Below are positions 7,232-14,266 of a DNA stretch of 33,154 nt, in pieces. The notes under the pieces were generated by a model that saw only the letters and a program-made list of their open reading frames with translations, was not told the origin of the DNA and searched no databases. The DNA is from Sneathiellales bacterium (GTDB taxonomy: Bacteria > Pseudomonadota > Alphaproteobacteria > Sneathiellales > Sneathiellaceae). Each line of letters begins with the position of its first letter. Position 1 is the stretch's first letter. Position numbers and translations under genes: made by a program. Where the stretch lies: contig JAKSCD010000201.1 of the NCBI GenBank assembly GCA_022360775.1, forward strand, positions 1 to 33,154. Reading direction: 5' to 3'.

Positions 7232-7308
7232 CGGGGCATAGCACAGCCTGGTAGTGCGCTCGCTTTGGGAGCGAGAGGTCGCAAGTTCGAATCTTGCTGC
7301 CCCGACCA
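7232..7308 (+). tRNA. tRNA-Pro (anticodon UGG)
   Basis: Complete 77-nt cloverleaf. Acceptor CGGGGCA pairs with TGCCCCG, D-arm GCAC/GTGC, anticodon arm CTCGC-TTTGGGA-GCGAG with anticodon TGG, T-arm GCAAG-TTCGAAT-CTTGC, discriminator A and encoded CCA. It decodes CCN proline codons. A strong intrinsic terminator begins 2 nt after the CCA, so it is a single-gene unit or the end of the preceding transcript. Confidence 0.97.
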
Positions 7309-7309
7309 A

Positions 7310-7350
7310 CAAAAAGCCTTTCAAGATCAAAATCTTGAAAGGCTTTTTTG
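7310..7350 (+). terminator. Intrinsic terminator after tRNA-Pro
   Basis: AAAGCCTTTCAAGA and TCTTGAAAGGCTTT form a long perfect stem around a short TCAAAA-type loop, ending in a T-run (GGCTTTTTTG). Confidence 0.9.
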
Positions 7351-7511
7351 ATTCTCTAACTGGAAGCGCGGGATGTTTTTATGAACCTGACACAGCTCTT
7401 TCATAAAGACATTTTAGAAGGTTTATATCTCCGGGCTGGAAAAACCGTCTTTTATTTGTCGCTTTTTCACAATAAATTAGGGCATACACCCTGTTTGCAG
7501 TGGGAGGCATT

Positions 7512-8114
7512 ATGAAGGGTACGAAAAAAAAGGTCCTCGCAAGTGCGTTTGTCGGGCTTGGATTAGCGATATCTAGTTCAGCCGCATGGGCAGGTTCCAT
7601 CACCGGATTGAAACCGGCAAGTCCGCAACCCGCGGCAGACGCGTTAAAACCAGGTTTGGCTGTTCAATATTATGGCGCAAAATTCAACAGTATTCGTCAG
7701 CTTGTTGAATGGATGGATTATGAAAAGGGCAAGGCTGGAAAACCGATCCCGATGCTGAATTACCAGGTAGGGCAGGGAAATGTCCTCACCTCTACAACAA
7801 CAGATCTTATTGGTGCGGATATAACCGGCTTTATCAATTTCGAAAGGTCTGGAAATTACACTGTCATGGTACATTCCAATGATGGCGTACGTCTTACCAT
7901 TGGAGATAAGCTGGTCCATGAGGATCCTGAAGTTCATGCGGATCGATTTTCTGATGAAATAACGCTTGAGATTTCAGAGCCAGGCTGGTATCCGGTGCGT
8001 GTTCTTTATTTCGAAAAGAAAAACACGGCGACACTGGAACTTTACTGGGACCCTCCAGGGCCTGAGGAAATTGATCTTGTGCCGGCGAAAGCGTTCGCAC
8101 ATATCGGGAAATGA
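7512..8114 (+). CDS. Secreted PA14-like domain protein
   Basis: 200 residues from the ATG at 7512, which has GGGAGG 5 nt upstream; the ORF-track ATG at 7500 lies before this ribosome site and is less likely. A clear signal peptide ends near SSSAAWAGS. The mature part (GLAVQYYGAKFNSIRQL..., then FERSGNYTVMVHSNDGVRLTIGDKLV and GWYPVRVLYFEKKNTATLELYW) follows the PA14 beta-barrel pattern: a leading short strand, the NDG...GD turn and the YFE...L.W end. PA14 domains commonly bind carbohydrates; here the domain stands alone, with no catalytic partner in the same chain. It is a small exported protein of unknown role, 6 nt upstream of the NDUFS4-like gene. Confidence 0.8.
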   Translation: MKGTKKKVLASAFVGLGLAISSSAAWAGSITGLKPASPQPAADALKPGLAVQYYGAKFNSIRQLVEWMDYEKGKAGKPIPMLNYQVGQGNVLTSTTTDLIGADITGFINFERSGNYTVMVHSNDGVRLTIGDKLVHEDPEVHADRFSDEITLEISEPGWYPVRVLYFEKKNTATLELYWDPPGPEEIDLVPAKAFAHIGK

Positions 8115-8120
8115 TGTGAC

Positions 8121-8423
8121 ATGAGTCTGAAAGCTAGAATTTACAGGCCTGCTAAAAATGCCATGCAGTCCGGGCGCCGTAATATGAAAAAGTGGCGTCT
8201 TGACTATTCACCTGTTGCCGCTCGTTCAGGAGACCCCCTGATGGGATGGACAGGGTCGAAAGACATGGCCTCTCAGGTCAGCCTGAAATTTGAAGATAAA
8301 GAAAGCGCAATTGCCTATTGCGAAGAAAACGGTATTGAATACACAGTCTTTGAACCCAAGGAACGTAAACTCAATATCAAAGCCTATGCTGACAACTTTG
8401 CCTCCAACAGAGTACTCGGCTAG
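8121..8423 (+). CDS. NDUFS4-like complex I accessory subunit
   Basis: 100 residues matching the ETC complex I subunit family (PF04800), the bacterial relatives of mitochondrial NDUFS4 (18 kDa): ARIYRPAKNAMQSGRRNMKKW, then DPLMGWTGSKDM and LKFEDKESAIAYCEENGIEY. In Alphaproteobacteria this protein binds the peripheral arm of NADH:ubiquinone oxidoreductase and is usually encoded away from the nuo operon, as here. It has no transmembrane segment. It starts 6 nt after the PA14-like gene and ends 17 nt before tRNA-Arg, so the three may share a transcript. Confidence 0.93.
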   Translation: MSLKARIYRPAKNAMQSGRRNMKKWRLDYSPVAARSGDPLMGWTGSKDMASQVSLKFEDKESAIAYCEENGIEYTVFEPKERKLNIKAYADNFASNRVLG

Positions 8424-8440
8424 GCCATAACAGAATTCCA

Positions 8441-8517
8441 GGCCCCATAGCTCAGCTGGATAGAGCAACAGACTTCTAATCTGTAGGTCGTACGTTCGAA
8501 TCGTACTGGGGTCGCCA
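8441..8517 (+). tRNA. tRNA-Arg (anticodon UCU)
   Basis: Complete 77-nt cloverleaf. Acceptor GGCCCCA/TGGGGTC (with one G-U pair), D-arm GCTC/GAGC, anticodon arm ACAGA-CTTCTAA-TCTGT with anticodon TCT, T-arm GTACG-TTCGAAT-CGTAC, discriminator G and encoded CCA. It reads AGA/AGG codons. Only 17 nt separate it from the NDUFS4-like stop, so it is either co-transcribed or has a promoter inside that gene. Confidence 0.97.
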
Positions 8518-8524
8518 ATTATGC

Positions 8525-8563
8525 AAAGGGCTGGCAGAATTGATCTTTCTGCCAGCCCTTTTT
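8525..8563 (+). terminator. Intrinsic terminator after tRNA-Arg
   Basis: A 14-bp perfect stem AAAGGGCTGGCAGA (8525-8538) / TCTGCCAGCCCTTT (8548-8561) with a 9-nt loop and a T-run. It may also slow convergent transcription from the amidohydrolase gene. Confidence 0.92.
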
Positions 8564-8608
8564 GATGAGTTATGATTTATTTCTGCTTATCATGTGCTAA
8601 TGCGATTT

Positions 8609-10282
8609 TCAGAATACGGCCTTCTGGTCTTCGGGGTTGTTTCTATCAAATTTGGCGAGTTCATCGGTCTCGTAACTATCCACTGTAAAACCGTTCTTTT
8701 GTGCGTGTTTTGTTGCAAGATCTTTCGTATGGTTGCGCCGAAGGGTTCTGTAATTGCTACTGTTGAAGATCCGTTCATAATTTGCCCAGGCAATACAGTT
8801 TGATGCAATTCTGTATTTTTTGGCTCCTCGTGTTGCAGCAATATTGTCCTTTTTACAGGAGGTGCTTCTCACTTCATCTTTAGTGGGATTGCCTGCAGAA
8901 ACGCTTTCCCCTTTTGCCGCGGGTAGGAGATGAAAAAGCCAGTCATACATATGGATGTTTTTCGCATGGGAAGAGCGTGCGACATCACTGGCTTCGTTAG
9001 CAAAATATTGTTTGATATGGCGCCGTATAGGGGATTCTTCATTGAAATCATGATTGAGCTTACGCGCTATTTGACCCTCAAGGAATGTCTGATAATAGGT
9101 GTTTTCCTTATTTTCGTCCTTCGTTGTTGTATCGGGTGACAGGGAGTCTGAGCCCAGCAAAAATCGATCTGAATGATCAATAAATAAATTCAGCCACTTT
9201 CCGGCAAGTTCTTCTGTTTCGAGAGCTTGATTGAGTATTTTATACCCCACATAATCCCAGGATATATCCATATATAAATTCGGATGAGCCTCAAGAAGCG
9301 ATCTAAGCTGATCAGCATGACTGGCAGCGGGGTTCACGTAACGGCCAATGCCGGTATGAGCCCAGATAACAGGAGGTGTGGTTGTTACATCGACAGCAAT
9401 ATCGCCTGCTTCATTATTATCGTGCACAGCATCATCTTCAGCACCATCAGCAGGCGCATTGTTATCTTGTGGCGGTACGAGCTTGGCTTTTAAGTCATCG
9501 AGCAGGTTCTTGAGGTTACCGTAATTGCTTTGGTGAAAATGCTCTCTTGAATCTGCTGTGCCGATATCGTTGTGGAGGATTGTTATCAGCCCTCTTTTTG
9601 CAACACCTACCAGCGTTTCGAGCAAGGCGGGATCTGTAAGGGTTGCTGCACCTCCCGCAACTTTACTGGAGACAAATTCCTTGTGAATTGTAAATTCACC
9701 AACACCTTTAAAAATACCCGGATAAGCGGCCATAACTGAATCAATGTGATCCAGTGCCCGCATGTCAGTTGGATTAAATCCCGTAATCATGCCATCGAGA
9801 ATTCGGTTCATCGTATCTTTTTTGAAAGGCGTTAATTGTTCTGCATCTCCATCTTCATCTCCATCCTGTTCCTGCTCGCGCTTGTAATTCTCCCGGTTAT
9901 CGAGAATATCCCCGATCAGAAGATCCGTTGCGCTGAAATAATAAAGAGGTTCATCCGATTGCAAGTAATAGTAAGGATGTCTTTCGTCGCCGCCATAACT
10001 GTCAGTATTCAGGCGACCTTCCAACAATTCGTCTCCTTGTTTCTTATCTTCCCTGCCATGCCATCTTTGCTGGAGAGGAATACCAAAAACTGTGGTGCGG
10101 GAAACACCTGCTTCGATCATGATTGTTTCGAGATCTTTTAATGATGTTCCGCGCTGCACATAGTTGTAGAGATGGAAATGTGCGTCATGATAGGTGAGTG
10201 GTTTATATGAGTCAGCCCATCCAGAAAAGCTTAGAAGGCTACCCGCAAATATCGTTCCTATGAGGAGTGATTTCTTAAGCAT
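8609..10282 (-). CDS. Exported amidohydrolase-superfamily protein
   Basis: 557 residues from the ATG at 10282. This start has TGAGG 7 nt upstream and begins directly with a signal peptide (MLKKSLLIGTIFAGSLLSF...GWADS); the ORF-track extension to 10468 is rejected. The TIM-barrel metal-hydrolase pattern is visible: HFH at 35-37, GEF at 195-197, LHND (H237), AHTG (H309) and GSD (D379). These are the metal and catalytic positions of amidohydrolase_2-type enzymes. Odd points are two acidic low-complexity insertions (about 135-150 and 272-298) and a basic C-terminal extension of about 110 residues with two cysteines (C476, C496). Probably a periplasmic hydrolase or decarboxylase; the substrate is unknown. 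Confidence 0.82.
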   Translation of the reverse strand: MLKKSLLIGTIFAGSLLSFSGWADSYKPLTYHDAHFHLYNYVQRGTSLKDLETIMIEAGVSRTTVFGIPLQQRWHGREDKKQGDELLEGRLNTDSYGGDERHPYYYLQSDEPLYYFSATDLLIGDILDNRENYKREQEQDGDEDGDAEQLTPFKKDTMNRILDGMITGFNPTDMRALDHIDSVMAAYPGIFKGVGEFTIHKEFVSSKVAGGAATLTDPALLETLVGVAKRGLITILHNDIGTADSREHFHQSNYGNLKNLLDDLKAKLVPPQDNNAPADGAEDDAVHDNNEAGDIAVDVTTTPPVIWAHTGIGRYVNPAASHADQLRSLLEAHPNLYMDISWDYVGYKILNQALETEELAGKWLNLFIDHSDRFLLGSDSLSPDTTTKDENKENTYYQTFLEGQIARKLNHDFNEESPIRRHIKQYFANEASDVARSSHAKNIHMYDWLFHLLPAAKGESVSAGNPTKDEVRSTSCKKDNIAATRGAKKYRIASNCIAWANYERIFNSSNYRTLRRNHTKDLATKHAQKNGFTVDSYETDELAKFDRNNPEDQKAVF

Positions 10283-10434
10283 TATGAACCTCACATAATT
10301 GTGGTTAAAAGAGTCACATCTGCTCGCAAGGGTAGAAATCAACAATTCACTAAACATTTGAAGACCACGGTATGCTGGAATGGCCGGTATTGTGGTATTT
10401 TGTATTCCTCTTTTGGGAAGAGCGGGGAGGTAGG

Positions 10435-11139
10435 ATGGAGGAAAAGGCCAGGCAACAGATCCTGACAAAAAAATCGATCCTTTTGCTCTGCTGCGAGCTA
10501 GCAGTTTTTGTCAGTTTGCTTTTGTACCCCGCAGGGAGAGTTATCTGGCTGGAAGGATGGATCTTTATCGGGATTGTTTTTGTAAATACCTTCTGGATTT
10601 CCTGGTGGCTTTACCGGAATGATCCGGAGTTATTAAAAGAACGGCTTCGGTTCTCCATTCAGAAAGAACAGCCCTTTTGGGATAAGTTGCTGATATTACT
10701 TTTTATAGTTGCCGGGCTTGCCTGGTGTATAATCGCTGGACTGGATGCAGAACGCTTTCGCTTTAGTATTCTTCCGCCAATCCTGAAAATTTTGGGTGCA
10801 GGACTTCTTCAGGCCGGATTTCTTTTGCAACTCAGGTCATTCGAGGCCAATCGGTTTCTGATAGCCATCGTCTCTTATCAGCAGAAGAGAGGGCATAAAC
10901 TTGTCGAACATGGTCCCTATCGGGTGATCCGGCATCCCTTTTATACGGGAATGTCACTGATGATGATCGGTGGGGCCTTGCTTTTGGGATCCTGGATGGC
11001 GCAGCTGATTAGTTTCCTTATGATCGGCCTGCTTATGATCCGTATCCAGCAAGAGGAAAAGCTTCTGATGCAGAATTTGCAAGGATACAGGGAATATCAG
11101 CAAAAAACATCCTTCAGGCTTATTCCATATCTATGGTGA
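10435..11139 (+). CDS. ICMT-like membrane methyltransferase
   Basis: 234 residues from the ATG at 10435, chosen because GGGAGGTAGG directly precedes it; the ORF-track start at 10372 has no such site. Four to six membrane helices are followed by the hallmark EHGPYRVIRHPFYTG (158-172) and the C-terminal QQEEKLL...YREYQQ, which form the S-adenosylmethionine site in the isoprenylcysteine carboxyl methyltransferase / phospholipid methyltransferase superfamily. Bacterial members methylate unknown small molecules, lipids or thiols. It is divergent from the amidohydrolase gene, sharing a spacer of about 150 nt, and convergent with the hypothetical gene at 11140. Confidence 0.85.
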   Translation: MEEKARQQILTKKSILLLCCELAVFVSLLLYPAGRVIWLEGWIFIGIVFVNTFWISWWLYRNDPELLKERLRFSIQKEQPFWDKLLILLFIVAGLAWCIIAGLDAERFRFSILPPILKILGAGLLQAGFLLQLRSFEANRFLIAIVSYQQKRGHKLVEHGPYRVIRHPFYTGMSLMMIGGALLLGSWMAQLISFLMIGLLMIRIQQEEKLLMQNLQGYREYQQKTSFRLIPYLW

Positions 11140-11655
11140 TCAGTGGAGCAGTTCTTTATTCTGCTGAGGCATATCAAAATGGGAGATATTGTCCTGATCC
11201 GGATTATAATTTTGCCGTGCAATGGCAAGGGCTTCCTCTCTTAGCGGAAGGAAGAGTTTGGTTGCCTTGAGAGTATCTGCCCACTGCTTGATAATCGGCA
11301 GGGAGACACGGGTCGCAGTCGGTTCCAGAAAATAGGAAAGAAGCGGGGCAGGGGCATAGGCATTTTGATGCTGTGCTAACGCAATGGACTGAAGGATCCG
11401 CCATTCATCAGCGGAAATTCCATCACAATGCAGACACCGTACATCAATTGCGCGGCAATTTGCAGAGACCATTAGTGTCAGGAAATTTTCCAGATGCAGA
11501 TAAGCTTCTTCACATTTGGCAAGCCTATAGGCGTCGTTAAGAAGGATGTGAACAGACTGGCCTTTGCGGCAACCCTCTGCCCATAGCCGGACACTCCAGA
11601 GTGTGAGCTGTTCTGGAAAGGACAGATGTGTAAGTCGGTCGGGAAGAGGCTGCAT
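11140..11655 (-). CDS. Hypothetical protein preceded by a Fur-like box
   Basis: A 171-residue soluble protein that I do not recognise. It is predicted to be mostly helical, with no signal peptide or membrane segment. It has five cysteines (29, 48, 67, 74, 77), three of them clustered in ANCRAIDVRCLHCDGIS (a C-x6-C-x2-C spacing) that could bind metal. There is no obvious Shine-Dalgarno before the ATG at 11655. A strong Fur-box-like sequence lies 34-52 nt upstream, and the two bacterioferritin genes lie just beyond it on the same strand, separated by a terminator. The context suggests an iron-responsive role, but the biochemical function is unknown. It abuts the convergent methyltransferase gene with no spacer. 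Confidence 0.75.
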   Translation of the reverse strand: MQPLPDRLTHLSFPEQLTLWSVRLWAEGCRKGQSVHILLNDAYRLAKCEEAYLHLENFLTLMVSANCRAIDVRCLHCDGISADEWRILQSIALAQHQNAYAPAPLLSYFLEPTATRVSLPIIKQWADTLKATKLFLPLREEALAIARQNYNPDQDNISHFDMPQQNKELLH

Positions 11656-11688
11656 ATTGGATATCTGAATTTAAATAATGGTTAAATT

Positions 11689-11707
11689 GAAAATGATAAT
11701 CATTCGC
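11689..11707. promoter_or_regulatory. Putative Fur box
   Basis: GAAAATGATAATCATTCGC agrees with the classical 19-bp Fur consensus GATAATGATAATCATTATC at 16 of 19 positions by my count, and contains the dyad AATGAT-A-ATCATT. It sits upstream of the minus-strand hypothetical gene at 11655. Similar sequences precede hemP. Confidence 0.72.
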
Positions 11708-11764
11708 AATAAAGTCAAGTATTAAATTCAATCCATACATATAAATGCTTTTAAAGGAGCCGAC

Positions 11765-11808
11765 ATAAAAGAACCGCCGGATACCAGGGGGACGGATCCG
11801 ACGGTTCG
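11765..11808 (-). terminator. Intrinsic terminator after bacterioferritin operon
   Basis: On the minus strand, GAACCGTCGGAT and ATCCGGCGGTTC form a stem with one mismatch around a loop of about 13 nt, followed by TTTTATG. It separates the bacterioferritin pair from the Fur-box gene. Confidence 0.7.
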
Positions 11809-11872
11809 CAACACAGTGAAGGAAAAGGGTTGAGAGCCTTGGTCTTCACTATGATCTTGAAGTCCTGTCTAG

Positions 11873-12343
11873 TTATGATGCCTTGGACTGGATGTAATTT
11901 TCAAGACCCATTTTGTCAATAAGACCAAGCTGTTTTTCCAGCCAGTAAGTGTGGTCTTCTTCAGTGTCTTCCAGAAGGCTGACAAGAATTTCCCGGGACT
12001 GGTAATCCATTTCCTCTTCACAAATCTTGATTGCTTTTCTGAGGGCGGCACCAACGGTCAGTTCGGATTTGAGATCATTTTTCAGCATGCTTGGCACATC
12101 TTTGCCAATCATCAATGGATCCCGAGCACCAACCTTTGGAGTTCCCTCAAGGAAGAGAATACGTTCGATCAGTCTTTTAGCATGCTCCAGTTCTTCCTCA
12201 AACTCATGATGCAGACGTTCATAAAGTTCCGTCAGGCCCCAGTCATTATACATTTCTGAATGGACAAAATACTGATCTGCTGCAGTCAGCTCTCCCTTCA
12301 GGAGTTCGTTCAATTGGTCTAAAACCTTTTTGCTACCCTTCAT
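11873..12343 (-). CDS. bfr: Bacterioferritin subunit, ferroxidase type (no haem Met)
   Basis: A 156-residue ferritin-like four-helix protein. By alignment to E. coli Bfr as I know it, the ferroxidase ligands are retained: E18 (GELT), E51 and H54 (in EELEHAK), E94 (SELT), and E127/H130 (in TEEDHTYW). At position 52, where Met normally ligates haem, this chain has Leu. It therefore should oxidise Fe(II) but not bind haem through the usual axial ligand. It is the second gene of a pair, 9 nt after the other subunit, followed by a terminator. It probably co-assembles with its partner into a 24-mer iron-storage shell. Confidence 0.92.
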   Translation of the reverse strand: MKGSKKVLDQLNELLKGELTAADQYFVHSEMYNDWGLTELYERLHHEFEEELEHAKRLIERILFLEGTPKVGARDPLMIGKDVPSMLKNDLKSELTVGAALRKAIKICEEEMDYQSREILVSLLEDTEEDHTYWLEKQLGLIDKMGLENYIQSKAS

Positions 12344-12352
12344 GATAATCTC

Positions 12353-12820
12353 CTAGGATGCGCTTGACTGAATGTAATTTTTCTCGCCCATGGACTTGAT
12401 CAGGCCCTGCTGGGTTTCCAGCCAGTCGATATGTTCTTCCTGGTCTTCCTGAATATCTGTGAGCATGTCACGGGTGACGTAATCCTGTTTGTCCTCACAA
12501 AGAGCAATGGCTGCTTTCTGAGCGCCATGGCAGGCCTCATCCATCTTCATGTTACAATCAATGATTTCACCAACTTCTTCACCGATAAGAAGTTTTCCAA
12601 GGTCTTGAAGGTTTGGAAGGCCTTCCAGGAACAAGATCCGCTTGATGACCTTGTCAGCGGACTTCATTTTGGCAATGGATTCCTTGTAATCCTTCTCTTC
12701 CAGTTCCTCCATGCCCCAGTCACCGAACATTCGGGAATGCAGGAAATACTGATTGATAGCAGTCAGCTCGTTTTTCAGCACAATATTTAAATGCTGAATA
12801 ACCTGTTTATCGCCTTTCAT
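12353..12820 (-). CDS. bfr: Bacterioferritin subunit, haem type (degenerate ferroxidase)
   Basis: 155 residues from the ATG at 12820, which is preceded by GGGAGAG; the ORF-track start six codons earlier lies on the ribosome site. It is very close to E. coli Bfr ([45 protein letters not shown]). Met52, the haem ligand, is kept in AKMKSAD. However, E51 is Lys, H54 is Ser, E94 appears to be Asp and E127 is Gln, so the di-iron ferroxidase centre is destroyed. It is the first gene of the pair. The complementary losses in the two subunits imply a mixed shell in which this chain supplies haem, needed for electron entry and iron release. Confidence 0.92.
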   Translation of the reverse strand: MKGDKQVIQHLNIVLKNELTAINQYFLHSRMFGDWGMEELEEKDYKESIAKMKSADKVIKRILFLEGLPNLQDLGKLLIGEEVGEIIDCNMKMDEACHGAQKAAIALCEDKQDYVTRDMLTDIQEDQEEHIDWLETQQGLIKSMGEKNYIQSSAS

Positions 12821-12948
12821 ATCTTCTCTCTCCCTCAATCCAATGCAGGATTTTTATAGTTTCAAAACTGGTTTGTAAAGGAAAAAAGTCAATAAAAACA
12901 ATAACTTGCAACTAATTACAAGAGGCATTCCGAACAAATCTATTTCCG

Positions 12949-13875
12949 TTATTTCGTGTTTATCTCTATCAACTCAAAATATAGCTGCCGGATTTTCTTT
13001 ATCATGGGACCTGCGGCCCCTTCGCCAATCTGCCGGCCATCAATTTCGGAGACGGGGGTCTGTGCACCGAAAGTCCCTGTAATAAAAGCCTCTTCGGCTT
13101 CATACGTGTCGGTGAGCGAGAAATTTCTTTCAAAGACGGGAATGTCATTGGACCGGCAGAGCTCTATTACTTTCTTGCGGGTGATCCCGTTCATGCAATA
13201 GTCGCCGGTAGACGTCCAGACTTCTCCTTTCCTGACAATAAAAAAGTTGCATCCGTTGGTCGTATTGACGAAGCCATGGGGGTCCAGCATCAGGGCTTCA
13301 TCCGCGCCTGCTTTTTGCGCATGAATGCCGGCAAGTATGCAATTGAGTTTTGAATGAGAATTAAGCTTTGGATCCTGTGACATGGGCAGGCCGCGGACAA
13401 CAGGAACCGTATGAAGCCTGATGCCCTTGTCGACGAGGTCGGTGCTCGGTTTCGAATGTTCCATAATGATAACGATCGTCGGACCGGACTGACTGAGGCG
13501 GGGGTCCTGAAAGGGTTTGACCTTGATCCCGCGTGTCACCATCAGCCGCGCATGAACATTATGGCTCATTCCATTAGCTGCGGCAGTTTCGTCAAGAGCG
13601 CGGATAAAGCCCTCTTTGGTGAGACCAAGATCCATATCCAGGGCTTTCGACGCACCGAACAAACGGTCGAGATGTTCATCAATAAAGGCCCATTTTCCAT
13701 TATAGAGACGGATCCCTTCCCAAATCCCGTCTCCCAGCATAAAACCGGAATCATAGACTGAAACCGTTGCTTCCTGTTTGGGGACAATCTTGCCATTTAC
13801 ATAGATTTTCAGACTATCATTTCTGGTGTCTATTTCTGCGGCATGAGTGGAGTGATGCGGCTTTATCTGGTTCAT
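12949..13875 (-). CDS. Class IV PLP aminotransferase (BCAT/D-AAT-like)
   Basis: A 308-residue fold-type IV PLP enzyme. The N-terminal domain has the YDSGFMLGDGIWEGIRLYNG pattern (41-60). The PLP lysine is K176 in NSHSKLNC, the ring-nitrogen glutamate is E193 in ADEAL, and phosphate-binding turns lie in NTTNGCNFF and GITRKKV. It is likely to transaminate branched-chain or D-amino acids, or to act as an aminodeoxychorismate-lyase-like enzyme; the length and the FITGTFGAQTPVSEIDGR segment favour an aminotransferase. It stands alone, divergent from the LuxR-type regulator across an AT-rich gap. No Shine-Dalgarno is obvious at this ATG. The first 20 residues are poorly conserved, so the true start could lie slightly inside. 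Confidence 0.85.
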   Translation of the reverse strand: MNQIKPHHSTHAAEIDTRNDSLKIYVNGKIVPKQEATVSVYDSGFMLGDGIWEGIRLYNGKWAFIDEHLDRLFGASKALDMDLGLTKEGFIRALDETAAANGMSHNVHARLMVTRGIKVKPFQDPRLSQSGPTIVIIMEHSKPSTDLVDKGIRLHTVPVVRGLPMSQDPKLNSHSKLNCILAGIHAQKAGADEALMLDPHGFVNTTNGCNFFIVRKGEVWTSTGDYCMNGITRKKVIELCRSNDIPVFERNFSLTDTYEAEEAFITGTFGAQTPVSEIDGRQIGEGAAGPMIKKIRQLYFELIEINTK

Positions 13876-14266
13876 GACTGACTGTCTCGCCTTTCCCTGA
13901 AAACTCGTTATCCCTAGCCAAATTCATTAGCAGGTTTGTAGTATCTGGTATATCCGCTTTCGTTGAATCCCCATAGCCTCAACAAAAAATAATATTTTTT
14001 AACCGGTTAATGATTCATATTTTTGAAATTTTTATGGTTCTTTTGATCTGAAACAAATTCATGTTTTAGAATACTGCTACTATTTATATAGGCAAATATC
14101 ACTTAAATATTATGCCGTTTGGGTTGAATTTAGGAAAGATGGGAGAAACTTGCAAACTATTGTAATGTTTTAACAATTTTCAGGTTCGCGGGGCTTAACA
14201 GTTGTCTTGCAGACTGCTAGTTTCTCTGCGTGTTTTGAAGGAAAATTAAAAAAGAAAGTTCTCGGA
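13876..14266. other. AT-rich divergent intergenic region with a palindrome
   Basis: A 391-nt gap between the divergent aminotransferase and the LuxR-type regulator. It is markedly AT-rich and contains the perfect 12-bp palindrome TTAACCGGTTAA (13999-14010). I see no coding potential. Promoters for both genes, and perhaps an operator, are expected here, but I cannot place convincing -35/-10 pairs. Confidence 0.5.

Noticed and set aside
6920-7330. Minus-strand ORF of 136 codons with a [12 protein letters not shown]-type N-terminus
   Set aside because: The recognisable stretch is the antisense translation of tRNA-Pro, a well-known annotation artefact; the rest is a shadow of the thioesterase gene.
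10283-10468. 62-codon N-terminal extension of the amidohydrolase
   Set aside because: It overlaps the divergent methyltransferase start region and precedes a perfect signal peptide with its own ribosome site at 10282.
14207-14266. TTG-initiated extension of the LuxR-type regulator
   Set aside because: The receiver fold starts at MRALLVDRS; the 20 upstream residues fit no known part of the family.
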